Positions 11,407 to 26,284 of a stretch of 64,000 nt of DNA are shown here, one piece after another. Origin of the DNA: Microcebus murinus. Lineage: Eukaryota > Chordata > Mammalia > Primates > Cheirogaleidae. A program made the position numbers and the translations under genes. The notes under the pieces were generated by a model. That model searched no databases, was not told the DNA's origin, and saw only the letters and a list, made by a program, of their open reading frames with translations. Every line of letters starts with the position of its first letter. Position 1 is the first letter of the stretch. Location of the stretch: contig NC_134108.1 in NCBI RefSeq assembly GCF_040939455.1, positions 53,381,501 through 53,445,500 of the forward strand, read 5' to 3'.

Positions 11407-14321
11407 TCTTTAACGTCCAATCAATCCACAGGCAGTTAACAGGAGAGAGAAAAAAACCCCCTCTGATGCCATTCTTGCAACCTTTCCAGGTAATATATGA
11501 TTGTTCTTTTTAGCAGTCTCCTGGATATAATGCAGGTACTTCTGCTGTTTAACCAAAAGACTTTTGGTGAGGACTTTTTGGCAGATAGGATTCCTGAGGA
11601 GAAGGAGCTCTGCTGTAGCTGCATATTTATTGAGCCTCTGGCCCTGTGGTTTTCTAGATCTGCCTGAAGATGGGCCCTTGCCCTCTACTCCTTCTGTGTA
11701 ACACCGACTCAGTCTCACGTTGGGAAATTAAAAATGGATTTTCGAGCTTTTTCTGGCACATAACATGGATTTCTAGGTTTTGGGGCTTGTTGGAGCTACA
11801 ATTTTATAAAAAGTCTGATCAATTTCTGATCTTACCCCCTTTGGCCACAACCCAGTATATCGGATGGTCCAGGTCTTGGAGGGAAGTGGTTTGACGGGGG
11901 TGGAGATGTTATTGCTCAGGCTTGCGGGAGAAGTAAATGAGAGAGTTCCATTTTTTGCATTGCCCTTTCCCTATTCTCTATTCCTCAGTTTGGAAGATAT
12001 GTTTTATTACACTCTAGTAATGTGAAAGGGGAAAGACAATAACCTTGAGAGGGAAAAAAATCCAGGGCAGAAAGAGAGACGATATTATGAAAAACAAAAC
12101 AAAACAGTGTTTAAAGTAATTCTCTAATGGCTTCTCCAAAGGAAATTTAAACTTTTATGCAAACGAGTAATTTAAATGATTCATAGTAAAAGTCTTGCAA
12201 ATTTATCCAATCATCAGTCAGTATGCTAAATGATGGTGTTAGAAGAATTGCACATCAAAGGGGAAAATCAAGTTATTTCACATAGCAACTGGGTTGTTAT
12301 CCAAATTGAATAACCAAAATGAGAAAAAGTTATGTCCTCCATAGCCATAAATCAACAATAGTGGGCTCTACTGCATTTTTAATTGGCAGCATGTTTCCCT
12401 TGTACACCCAAATGTGGATTCAGGAAGTATCTCTATAGCTGCTTGGACATTTTTATAATGCTTATCATTATAAAACTGCAGAAGCAAGGGAGGTAAAAAT
12501 GGGACCACAAGAGACAAAAGCTTTTGTGAGGATTGTAAATTATATGCATTAATGCCATTAAGCCATTACAAAATTCAATTTCTATGAGGGTTTAAAGCCA
12601 ATTTTTAAAGTCAACTACCTACCAATTAATGCAAAAATAAATGGGGCTGTTATGAGAATTAATCTTCAGCTTTGAAGAAGGTTTGTTTCAAATGTCAAGA
12701 GTTCGTCCTAACGAATATTGGGATCAGCAAATGTTTCCTAGCAGAAAAGGGAATTTCTGAATATGAGAAAAATCACACAGCCTTTTATTAAAGACAGTTG
12801 GTGTATGATATAGAGAGTTAGAAGTACTTAATATTTTTGATCTTTGCCTTGAAAGTTGGATGAAATCCATACTACTGATAGAACAATTCTTCTCTTGGAG
12901 CTAATTGGGTAGTGCCTTGCAGAGACTGAAGTGCTTCCTTATAGCAACAGATGCTAAGACTCCGGTTGGTGGTACGCTCTTGGTGCTGTAGAGTAAGGGT
13001 TTACAGGCTGCCAGAGGCCATGAGCTGCAGCAATGGTTTTCTACATATGTGCCAAGGTGGTCAGCGGAGGCCTTACATTTGGAATCAAGAGGTAAAACTA
13101 GAAGGTGCCTTTATCCTCCTGGCTCTCCAATTTGAGCTTGTGAGTACCAACCATTATGTCTCTACCCCCAGGACACCATCTTAGGAACTGCCTTAGTGTT
13201 AGTAATCCTGACTTGAATTTGTAAGATTTTTTAAATTAGCCAAAAGTGCAATGAGATGTTTTCCTGCAAATGCAAACCCTTAATGGGCCTTGCAGGAGAT
13301 TTAAAGTAGAGAAGCTAAGTAAATGAAGCCGAGATGAAGTGATGGGCCTACTCTGGGAGACTGTGCCTGTCTAAGGGACATCGATGGCTCAGGTACTGCA
13401 GGAATTCTTGAGAGATGTCGGAATTCCGGGTTTTTATGAGCAATTGCCCAATTTCAAAATATTGGCAACAAATTCAAATTCATAAACCTAACAGAATGAA
13501 ATAAAAAACTTTGTGTGAGTCGAACAAAACCGGCCTATGAGGCAGGTGCAGCCAGAAAGCCTTTGAATTGCAATCTCTGTTTTATTGCTTTTAAATTCTC
13601 TACTTTTCAAGAGTAAGAAAAATTTCATGATCACAATTTTCTTTTTGAAAAGAGTTTAGTGCCTTAAAGTAGGCCTTAATTACTCATCTGTTCTTATTTT
13701 ATACAAGTCCTGTTCTGGGTCCATTTTACTTTGGATTGAGTATTTTCTGAGCTGTGAAATACTCTCAGAATCCTTAGTCATTTAAGTTCTGCTCTGAATG
13801 TAGATTTTTATCATAAAGCTGTCTTTAATTCCTTTTCCCTTAAGCCATCTCCCACGTATTTTTTAAAGCTCATCAATATAAATGTTTGTGTCTGTCTTAT
13901 TTGTTTCTCATGTTTAGAAGGGGAAAAAGGAGATTGATTACAAGGGTCATAAAAGTAATGATGCGTTTAATGAAAGCATGTATTTTATAGATAAAGTAAA
14001 CTTTAAAAAATAACTTGAAGCTAGTATCCAAATTAATGGAATGAAATGACCTTCAGAAACTAATTTCTTTATACTCAGACCATTTGAGCCCTTTGCTTGT
14101 TTTTTATTTATTTTTAATTTGATTTTTTTATTTTGATTTTGATGACTTTATCCTAGTTACTCCAGATCCTCTATAAAACTTTAAAAATTTCTAATGAGCC
14201 TTGTAAAATTCTGAGTTTGATCATAATTCTGATTTTTAACTGTGACATGTTGCTTTGGAAGAATGCTTTCATACTTCATTTAAAACATGTCTATCAAGTA
14301 CCCAAGACAGGTTGGGTAGTG
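11407..14321. other. unique sequence
   Basis: No supported gene or repeat. The ORFs here are at most about 100 codons, lack recognisable domains and overlap one another on both strands. Confidence 0.4.
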
Positions 14322-14329
14322 CTCTAAGG

Positions 14330-14508
14330 CAGTGGCCCCCAACCTTTTTGGCACCAGGGACCAGTTTCATGGAAGACAATTTTTCTATGGGTTGGGGTGA
14401 GGTGGGGTAGGGTGGGCTGTGGTGGCAGAGCTCAGGCAGTGATGGGTGGCTGGTTCCTAATAGGCTACAGACCAGTACCCGGCTGTGCCTGGGGGTTGGG
14501 GACTGCAG
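14330..14508 (+). mobile_element. MER1-type hAT-Charlie element
   Basis: Starts with CAGTGGCCCCCAACCTTTTT and ends with GGGGACTGCAG, the imperfect inverted ends of the MER1 family. It is flanked by an 8-bp duplication (CTCTAAGG at 14322-14329, TTCTAAGG at 14509-14516), the size expected for hAT transposition. It is 179 bp long, an internally deleted non-autonomous copy. A minus-strand ORF across it is meaningless. Confidence 0.9.
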
Positions 14509-14949
14509 TTCTAAGGCACTAATGTTTCTGCTTTCATGTAGATTGCATTCCAGTAGGGGGCAAGCCAATAAGTAACTAGAACTAGTTTTAGTTAAAATCC
14601 AGCCTGGAAAATGAGAACCAGTTTAGAGTTCTTGAATATGGGGAATTTGTCATGGGAAGATTGTTGTACTGCTGCTGGGTGAGCTGAGAAGCCAGACATG
14701 ATGGTGTGGCTACCCAAGTTAGCAATAGCAGGAAGCTGCTACCAGCCCTAGAGCTGGAAGGATAATGTAAGGACATGGAGGTGGAAGCTGAGGCCTTCCA
14801 GTGGGAGTGAGGACCCTGCCTTCCAGTCTTTTGCCAGTGCCTGCCATTGTCTGGTCTTACACAGAAACCAAAGAATAAGAGAGCCTGCAAAATGTAGAAG
14901 GCTGTGGAAGTATCCTGAAGGGAGATGGTAGCTTTTACTGGAGATTTAG

Positions 14950-15790
14950 AATATATTTGGTGAATATAACAATCAGGATTTACTAAATTACTAAATGCAG
15001 AGTGTAAGGGAAAGAGCCAAGTCAAAGATGACTCCTGGGTTTGGCACCTCAGGGTTTGGGTAAATGGTGTTCCTATTCACTGAGGTGGTGAAGCCAGGTG
15101 GAGGGAGCAGGTGTGGAGAAGACAATCAAGAGTTCTGTTTTCGATATGTTGAATTTGAGATGCTGCTTAGACTTTCAGGTGAAGGTATTGAAAAGACAGT
15201 TGAATATACTGTATGAGTTCAGAAATCACGGGAGAGTTCAGGCCCATCAACACATGGAACTTATTTAACAGTCATGGAACTGACACTGGTCACCTGAGGA
15301 GAAAGGGTAGAGCAAGGGTAGAGAAAAGAAGGCTGGGTAATTAGAAGTTAGAGGAGGAGCAGTGGGCAAAAGAAGCTGAGAAGAAGGGGCAGTAAGGTAG
15401 GAGGTAAACATGGAGATAGTTTTGCTGTCAAAGCCCAGGGAAGAAAGTGTTCTAAGGGGGCTAGAGCATTCAGCAATGTCTGATGTCACTGAGAGATTAA
15501 TCAAGATGAAGACAGATTATTAAGATTATTATATTATTAAGATGAGAGAAAGATGATTGGATTTGGCCAAGGAAAGACCTTTCTGATCATTATAAGACCT
15601 GATTGAGTAGAGTGGCGGTAAAGGAAGCCCAGTTGAACTGGGTTGAGGATGAACTGGGTTGAGGATGAACTGGGTTGAGGATTCTAAAAGGAATGGTTGT
15701 GAGCAATTGTTACATGGAGTCTTGTAGTGAAAAGGAGTGTTCTGGATTAGTGGTAGCACCGTAACCACTCACTGAGAGCTAGAAGACCAT
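14950..15790 (-). pseudogene. L2 LINE ORF2 (reverse transcriptase) fragment
   Basis: On the minus strand this matches the L2 family reverse transcriptase. The peptide from 15504 down includes SPLRTLSSLGFDSKTISMF, the counterpart of the L2 block just after the first catalytic region. Downstream pieces (15190-15000) match the later thumb region. The segment is broken by stops and frameshifts, as expected for a pan-mammalian element long inactive. The edges are approximate, and homology may extend weakly toward 14590. A 16-bp tandem repeat has arisen inside it. Confidence 0.72.
15635..15682. repeat. 16-bp tandem repeat, three perfect copies
   Basis: The unit GAACTGGGTTGAGGAT is repeated three times without mismatch (15635-15650, 15651-15666, 15667-15682) inside the L2 fragment. 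Perfect identity inside an ancient element implies recent expansion. Confidence 0.95.
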
Positions 15791-16002
15791 GGGGGGATAC
15801 TTCTAACTGTGAGGAACAATGATTTCTAATGCTGAATTCTGTGTACAAACAAACTCATCAATTATATATGAGGGTAGAATGAAGACATCCTCACACATGC
15901 CAGAACTCCAGAAATGTGCCTCCGAGGCATCGTGTCTCAGAAAGCCATTGGAGGGTATTCTTCACCAAAATGGGGACAAAGACCCAAAAGAAGACATAGG
16001 AG

Positions 16003-16091
16003 ACCGTGGAGTGGGGCAAGCCAGGGATATCTTTTATTTTAAGCTGTTATCATTTGTATATGTATTTTCTTTATTATTATTATTAATAATA
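16003..16091 (+). repeat. local direct duplication, copy A
   Basis: Starts ACCGTGGAGTGGGGCAAGCC and ends in TTATTATTATTAATAATAA. The same sequence recurs at 17208-17655 with two mismatches in the first 68 bases, after removing an Alu from the second copy. Homology stops sharply at the left edge. No named repeat family is recognised. Confidence 0.9.
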
Positions 16092-16223
16092 AAGGAAACA
16101 GTGGGAAGAACATAGAAATATGCAAAGTTAGGTCCCAAGACAGCTGTACAGCAGGCCTTCAGAGTAACCATACAGGACAGGAGCAGGAAGATGGAGTAGT
16201 CCAGGAGATATTTGTGCAGGAAG

Positions 16224-16267
16224 CGGGGGGTGGGGGGGGGTGGGGGGGATGGGGGGTGGGAGGGGGA
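16224..16267 (+). repeat. G-rich tract, potential G-quadruplex
   Basis: At least five runs of three or more G separated by one to three bases, in the pattern GGGGGGTGGGGGGGGTGGGG. Such a tract can in principle fold into a G-quadruplex on the + strand. No folding was tested. Confidence 0.85.
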
Positions 16268-16487
16268 GAAGAATGGGGGAGAATGGAACTGATACGTAAT
16301 GTCTAATGTCAAAGGCCAAATGAACTAGGCAAAGCACCATATGGAAAACAAAATGAGGGCACATTTTAACAGCTACATTGGAACATTTGGGAAAGGTTAG
16401 GGATAAATACATTGAAAATGAAGCAAATGAAAAATGAGACAATTTTGTAGTTAAGAGAAAATACAATGTTGTACAAGAAAGAAAACA

Positions 16488-16935
16488 CACTTGACCTTTG
16501 AACAACATGGGTTTGAACTGTGTGGGCCCACTTATTCATGGATTTTTTTTTTTTATCTGTCACCTCTCGGATGGCAAAACCATCTCCTTCTCCTCCTCCT
16601 TTTCTTCAGCTTGCTCAATGTGAAGACAATGAGGATGAAGACCTTTATGATGATCCACTTCCACTTAATGAAGAGTAAACATATTTTCTCTTCCTTATGA
16701 TTTTCTTAAGAAAATTTCCTTTGCTCTAGCTTACTTTATTGTAAGAATACAGTACGTGACACTTACAACATAGAAAGTATGCGTTAATGGATGAGTATGT
16801 TATCTATAAAGCTCTGGTCAGGAGTAAACAAGCTATTAGTAGTTAAATTTTTGGAGTGTCAAAAGTTATACTGCAAAGTTTGACTACAAAGGGGGTTGGT
16901 CCCCCTAACCCCCCATGTTGTTCAAAGGTCAACTG
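16488..16935 (+). mobile_element. Tigger (mariner-like) element, MER2/Tigger type
   Basis: The ends are near-perfect inverted repeats: TTGACCTTTGAACAACATGG near 16491 and its reverse complement near 16914-16933. A TA follows the right end, consistent with mariner/Tigger target preference, while the left TA appears decayed. At 448 bp this is a deleted copy. It keeps a short in-frame acidic peptide (16605-16667, reading QCEDNEDEDLYDDPLPLNEE then stop), which I interpret as the transposase C-terminus. Transposase catalytic domains are absent. The family name is from memory. Confidence 0.85.
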
Positions 16936-17207
16936 TATAATCATAATACAGCTGTCTAATATTGCTCCACAATGAACATTGATGACTGACTTAACAAAAC
17001 ATTATAAAATAACTATCCTGGGAAAATTTGGGAAGGAAAATATGGCAGTGGGGCAAAGAGCTCAATCCTCACTTACCAGAAAGAGGATTAATGGATGTTA
17101 CCTAAAATTGGTAAACCAGGACATAGTTTGACATTATTACTTAGAAATAGGGATGCAGAATTATAATTTAGCACAAAGTATTGAAAGTTGCTGCCCTGTG
17201 TTATGAC

Positions 17208-17655
17208 ACCGTGGCGTGGGGTAAGCCAGGGATATCTTTTATTTTAAGCTGTTATCATTTGTATATGTATTTTCTTTTTTTTTTTTTTTTTTTTTTTTTT
17301 TGAGACAGAGTCTCGCTTTGTTGCCTAGGCTAGAGTGAGTGCCGTGGTGTCAGCCTAGCTCATAGCAACCTCAAACTCCTGGGCTCAAGTGATCCTTCTG
17401 CCTCAGCCTCCCAAGTAGCTGGGACTACAGGCATGTGCCACCATGCCCGGCTACTTTTTTCTATATATATTAGTTGGCCAATTAGTTTCTTTCTATTTAT
17501 GGTAGAGACGGGGTCTCGCTCTTGCTCAGGCTGGTTTCAAACTCCCGACCTCGAGCAATCCGCCCGCCTCGGCCTCCCAGAGAGCTAGGATTACAGGCGT
17601 GAGCCACCGCGCCCGGCCTGTATTTTCTTTTTTATTATTATTAATAATAATAATG
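17208..17655 (+). repeat. local direct duplication, copy B, split by an Alu
   Basis: The sequence 17208-17275 plus about 17634-17655 repeats copy A at 16003-16091. The Alu at 17276-17618 sits inside it with its own target duplication, so the duplication predates the Alu. Confidence 0.88.
17276..17618 (-). mobile_element. Alu SINE (lemur-type), minus strand
   Basis: On the + strand it begins with a long T-run followed by GAGACAGAGTCTCGC and ends at GCCACCGCGCCCGGCC, so the Alu lies on the minus strand. The linker has the TATATATATTAGTTGGCC form. It is flanked by TGTATTTTCTTTT at 17266-17278 and 17619-17631. The Pol III promoter box B (GTTCGAG-like) is at least partly altered. It is a dimer of 7SL-derived arms. 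Confidence 0.96.
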
Positions 17656-18514
17656 ATTCTTACATCTCTCCTTAAGTGTCTTTTAAAAATGTCATGAAAT
17701 ATCCCAGAAAAAAGACGATAGATAAAGTATTTGGTTGCTACTTTTCTTTCGACACTTACTGTATTTTTTCCTCATTTAATTGTTTCCTATAGATTTGTCT
17801 TATTTTCTCTCTGGGACAAGAAGTTCTCAAACTTTTGTTTTCCTGCATTGTCACAACAGTGGAAAATAGCTCTTTTATATTATTAAGTCCTTTAAACTGG
17901 ATGCCCTTAGTGGTTTTATCTCTGTAGCACCAAGTGGGCACTAAAAATATTTTATTTGTTAAATTTAGTTGAATGATGAATTATTTTTCTTTGGTTTTAA
18001 GATCTGGAATAAAAATTCTTTTTTAATTAGATATACTAATTTTCACTAAGCAAGGAAATTGATAATGTGTTTTAGACTCTTTGGCCCTTTCTTAGTCTTA
18101 TCTAAGACTAAGGCAATCTGAACAAACCATTTCATTTCATAGGTGAATTGATTAGTCATCAGGGGTGCTTTTGGTGGCCAGATTTCCAGGGGGCCCATGA
18201 AAGTTCAGGGTGAGTTGTATGATGATTGTTTTATAGTGGAAATAAGTGATTGATAATACCTGCCCTCACCTTCTCCACGAAAAGGTAGTATTTTTAAAGC
18301 TTTGTATTGTCAGCCTCTAGGGCTTTAATGACAAATTTGTTTGAGTGCCTGAACAGATCTAGTGCCCTTCCTGAAGGCAATTTGGTGCTGCTGACAGGTA
18401 CCTTTATAGCTTTTTATTAGGATAAGGCTGTGTTAGGCAAAATAGTATTCATTTTGTCCTGGCAACCTATGGGTGGATCCCTGCCATTTGGTAAGGAGTT
18501 TCACTTTTGGGAAT

Positions 18515-18600
18515 TGCATATTTATTCATTCACCATATAAACACTTATTGACTACTTTCTGTATGCTTTGCACTGTGCTAGGTGCTGAAATTATGGAATA
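18515..18600 (-). mobile_element. L2 3'-end fragment, minus strand
   Basis: TATTCATTCACC followed by TATTGACTACTTTCTGTATGC and GCACTGTGCTAGGTGC is the reverse of the L2 tail. Short and diverged. Confidence 0.55.
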
Positions 18601-19214
18601 GGAAGCAATATGTGCTCTCATCTATTGAAAAAAGGCAAATGGACTATGTATAAGAAGTACCATAATATTATTAGAAGTGCCAGAGAGGATGCTTGAAAAA
18701 CGTGATTTCTGTACAATCACAATAAATCTCCTATAGTAGAGTGTTTCAGGTGCCTCATAACTAGAAAGATATTTCTGATGAGGAGGCCTATAAATCATAC
18801 CTCTCTGTCTGTTGTCTGTAACCTAAAGCAAATTAATATTTCAATCAACAATCTGAAGTAACTAAACTTCAAGAAAAGGCTATGGATATCAATGTTGAGA
18901 AATCTCTTCAGGGCATGATGCTCAGCATCATCTAGTTCTCCAGAAGAGACTCTCAGCTCTAGCACTGGCTCAAGTTGAAGTTCTGGAAACCTCTATGTTG
19001 GGGCTGTAATACTTCAGTTCCAGGTAGAAATGCCTTCACACAATCAAGATTTAACCTTATGTCTTTGACTTTTATCAAAGATGAACATAAGAAGCACTAT
19101 AAGCCCCTGGGTCTTTTGTAAGCCTACATTTGAGGTCTAACCATTAACATTTTCTTTATTCTTCCCTAAAAATCCAACTGACAAATTTATTTGGATTTTG
19201 GATTCTCATTGAGC

Positions 19215-19278
19215 AGGACAATACCTGGCCACAAGTAGGTGTCACAGATGTATTTGTTGAATGACTGACTGAATGAGC
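19215..19278 (+). mobile_element. L2 3'-end fragment
   Basis: CAAGTAGGTGTCACAGATGTATTTGTTGAATGACTGACTGAATGA-like text is the plus-strand L2 tail. Confidence 0.55.
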
Positions 19279-19380
19279 TAATATGTGAGTCTACCATATG
19301 CTAGAGTCTGTGCTAGATGATTGCACACGTTATTTTATTAATTCCTCTGCTAGCAAAATTTTATGTTGTAAAAGCTATCA
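19279..19380 (-). mobile_element. MIR SINE fragment, minus strand
   Basis: CCATATGCTAGAGTCTGTGC and the following CACGTTATTTTATTAATTCCT resemble the reversed 3' half of MIR. It is short, so an L2 tail remnant is possible instead. Confidence 0.45.
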
Positions 19381-21293
19381 ATAATGTAAAAGTTTTGTAA
19401 ATCATTATGTTTACCTTTTTGCTTTTCTGCAGGAGTTATAATTGTTTCACTCTGCTTAATTCACAGGCATAACTACATTCTCTCTTACTATTGCCCTTCT
19501 TTCTTCTCCCCCGACATGTGCACAGGTGTGTGCATGTGCACATACACACAGCTTTCATTCCTTGGCGTTATTTCCTTTTTTTGAAGTAGATTGTGTGTGA
19601 ATGAGTAATAAATAAAAGACTACAGGAATTCATGTGGTACGTCTTTAATTCTACTCTGATTATTGTGATAAGAGATTGGTTTAGGAACAACTTTCAGCCT
19701 TTTTAAGCACATATCTTCCATAAGTATCATTGAAACATATACCTAGTTCTAAAATCAATACCAATTTGCTCTTTTTTATATGAAGGAAATTCTGTTATCA
19801 GCCATAAGTGGTATATTTGTTATTTGCTCTTATATCAACAATAAATATGGCATCATATATGCCATTAGGCTATATTTTTCATCCAATATTGAATTGTTTT
19901 ATCCTGCCCATCTCATAAATAGAAACAATTAGGGTGACCATAAAATATCAAGGTTCATTGAGTATAGCAATATGTAATAGAATTCCAAATTAAACTAAAG
20001 CAAATAAACCTTTTTTTCCCCTTTATATTCAAGTCTACTGAGTATAGAAACTGGGTTTTTATGTGCATAGAACCTTCACAGTGTTCTTTTTCCTTCTTGT
20101 CTGAATTCTCCTCCCTCAAATAGATTTCTTTCAGTTTTGTTAATGCAAATTTAGTAACTTCAGTGCTAGAATGCTTAAAGTGCCTTAAATTGAGCAGATG
20201 GCATCCTAAATTCAAAACTAGTCAATTTCACCATACATACAAAACAATAAATATGATATCAATTGGTAATGGTGGCACATTTCAGATTGGAAACCTTCTG
20301 GATCCCGAGGTACTTTTCTGAAGTCACTTGGTTTTCTCACTTTGCAGACCCTTTCATCTTCTAAAAGTGGATAATGTTCCCAACATCCCTTAATAAACCT
20401 CCAGTGAATTTATAAGGGATGTTTTACAATGCAAGACTAAAAATAAAAACACACAAGATTTTAAAGCCTCTTTCTCCATAATCTGTGAGACAGATAGTTT
20501 TAGAGAACCACAAGTATATGTCTTTTCAGAATTTGGGGATTTGGGATTTGGAGGCAACCTCAAACACTTTGTTCTTTATCTTTATCTTCAATCACATTAT
20601 GTGACAAGTTTAAAAATGTGAGCATTATTATTTGTATTGAAAAACACTGCCTTATATATTGGAGTGCAGGCAGATAGGAAAGGCTTTCAGATCAAGGGGT
20701 AGCTCCTTTCTCCTGGGGTTCGATTTTGAAATGTGGGGTTCACAAACAAAAGCTTATGCCAGAAAAGCTACTTGTAGGTTCAAAATAATAGCAATCTTCA
20801 AGGTTAAATAAGTCAGTAAGCAACATCACCCAGAAAGTTTATCTTTGTCCAGTCTACCCCCTGGGAAAATCAAGATAACTGCTTTTCCTTTATTTTTTTG
20901 GGTTTAGGCAGGCATGTGAAAAGCTATATAATTACTGAGTAAATATTGACCATGAAGTTATAGAATAATTATTATGTTATGACAAAATAAGTAGCAGATA
21001 TCATTTTTACCTCCTCAACTACTATCTTCAGGTCCTGTCCTAATATTGAAAATTAAATGGTAATTATATTTATAATATCTTTCAATACTAATTTTTGAAT
21101 ATTCTACCTGTTAGTGTAGTTGTATAGATGGTAATGATTTCTAAATTGTTATTTTATGTGTCAACTTAATTTAGGGTTCTATGCATTTTCTTACATGGAT
21201 AACCAAAACAATACTCTTGTAATGCTTTATGGTCTTGAGAGGACTTTTACACATACCTCCTATCAGGTGTAAACAAATTACTCTTACAGATTA
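19381..21293. other. unique sequence
   Basis: No gene, repeat or RNA is recognised. The sequence is A+T-rich. Confidence 0.4.
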
Positions 21294-21308
21294 AAAACCC
21301 CTAAAATC

Positions 21309-24559
<3,251 letters not shown>

Positions 24560-24835
24560 TACAGACTGGGTTCACAGGTGGGCTGCACTTCCCAGATGCC
24601 CTTGCAGTTAGGTGTGGCCATATATAAGAGTGATATGGGCCATTTTCCATCCTGGAACCTCTTATACATGTGCCTCTGTTCTCATGGAAGGAGCCTAGTC
24701 CCTAAATCACTACAGGGTGAAAAGCTGCTCACTGACCAAGAATATCTATATTGGGCTATGCCAGAGGTGAGAAATAAACTTCTCGTGTTGAGCTGCTGAG
24801 ATGTTTGGGTTTATATGTTACCCTAACTAATATGG
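24560..24835 (+). mobile_element. MaLR/MLT1-like LTR remnant
   Basis: CACTTCCCAGATGCCC, then GTGTGGCCATAT, then GAGAAATAAACTTCTCGTGTTGAGC and TTGGGTTTATATGTTACC follow the order of MLT1-type LTRs, including the AATAAA before the 3' third. It is diverged, with unclear ends. Confidence 0.5.
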
Positions 24836-25369
24836 ACTGTTATAAAAATACCAACATTTTAAGGCTTTTTTTTTGTATTTACTATGACTCTGTGAAGTTC
24901 ACCCAGTGTTTGGTAAATCACAAAACTCTACTGACACATCAAATTAATCACCTTAAGTTCTTCTTGTCAGAACTGTTTATGTTCTTCCCTGACTATTGGA
25001 CTTCGTTTCTCTGCAGTCTTTCATTCTAGATCTTCAGGTCCATTAGTCACTTGGGTTTAATTCCATAGTATAAGAGAGAAATATGGACTAGACATTTAAT
25101 TGGGAGAGTTAAATACCTATATATTATTTTTAAAACTACAAGTTTATTCAGAGGTTATGTGTAGAGTAAAAGGAGAAACATTCAGTGGCTAGGCTGAAGC
25201 AGAGGTTATCAACACTACCTTTCCACACAAGCGTCCTGAAGTTATATTAGATCTGCCCTAAACTGACAATATATCTGTTCTGTAGATACTTCCTGAAAAT
25301 ATGACTTTGAACTCTGTGCTTGCCAAACTCAGTTTTAGAGCTGTCCATATATATCCACTAGACCAAAGA

Positions 25370-25555
25370 CTAGCACACTTTTTATGTATTGGGCCATATA
25401 GTAACTATTTAAGGTTTTGTGGGCCAAATAGTCTCTGACACAATTACTCAACTCTGCTTAACTCTTGAAAGCAGCCACAGACAATATGTAAACAAATGAG
25501 CATGGCTGTGTTTCAAAGAAACGTATTTCCAAAAATAGGTGGTGGGCATTAGTGT
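25370..25555 (+). mobile_element. hAT-Charlie-type non-autonomous element
   Basis: TTGGGCCATATAGTAACTAT, then TTTGTGGGCCAAATAGTCTC, then GAAAGCAGCCACAGACAATA and TGGCTGTGTTTC match a common mammalian hAT-type repeat. I do not trust myself to name the exact family. The ends are worn. Confidence 0.6.
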
Positions 25556-25689
25556 GTGAGTGCCTGCACTAAATGTCCACAGTTTATATCTTGATTAAGC
25601 CAAGTCATCAAAGAACTTGTAGCAGAGAATATTTATTTCATCCCTTGGGATCTGGTTTACTGAATCGTGCTTTGATAGTATATAACTCA

Positions 25690-25775
25690 GCTTGCCCTGA
25701 GGAGCATTTTAGAAATGTATACAATTTTTATTTGTCAATTATACCTCAATAAAACTGGAGAAAAAAAGAAGCAAT
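25690..25775 (+). mobile_element. possible ancient LINE 3' end
   Basis: GTCAATTATACCTCAATAAAACTGGAG plus an A-rich tail resembles the 3' terminus of old L1-type elements. Very short. Confidence 0.35.
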
Positions 25776-26284
25776 TGTCTGGGCTGAGTATCATGTTTTT
25801 TGTCCTTGATTATAGGGAGCTGAATAGCCACTTCATGCAGTGCCTCCTTTAGGGTGATCTGTAGGAGAAAAGCAGTGACTCCTCTGAGCACCTGGAAATT
25901 CCTGTCTATGGACAAAGTAAATCTTAGTCATATATGATTATCTCTTTGCTTTGATGGCAGAGCTTCTCTAGGGGTTGCCATCTTCCATCAGTCCATGTGC
26001 CATGTGTGTACTGGTGCTATCCTTGCCTTTACCTTCAGTGTCCACCATCTGTAACGTGGCTGGTGCTGGTGTGTGGTGGAGGACAAAGTAGCCTCAGCCC
26101 CTGTCCTCACAGGGCACATATTCTTTTCCAACTTCACTTTTCATTCTCCCTGATTTAAACACTATACTTATTTTTTTTAAAAGATATCATATCAAGTCAT
26201 ATGTTTATATGAGCTGTGTGAAATCCCCATGGGGAGTGAGGTGGGATATATAAAAATAGACAAACAGACCAATGATCTTTTTTT

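Larger units (their letters stand above)
15791..16487. other. unassigned sequence with one copy of a local duplication
   Basis: No family is recognised. It holds copy A of a roughly 90-bp direct duplication (16003-16091) and a G-rich tract (16224-16267). A 126-aa minus-strand ORF (16508-16128) is low-complexity, Pro-rich because of the G tract, and is not credible as a gene. Confidence 0.4.

Noticed and set aside
14588..15025. 145-codon minus-strand ORF as a gene
   Set aside because: Its C-terminal portion overlaps decayed L2 sequence and the rest has no domain signal. It is chance openness in old LINE debris.
15635..15682. Possible CRISPR-like array
   Set aside because: The repeats are directly adjacent with no spacers, inside a mammalian L2. 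It is a plain tandem repeat.
16128..16508. 126-codon minus-strand ORF with a Pro-rich segment
   Set aside because: The Pro run is only the complement of the G-rich tract at 16224-16267, and the ORF also overlaps the Tigger end.
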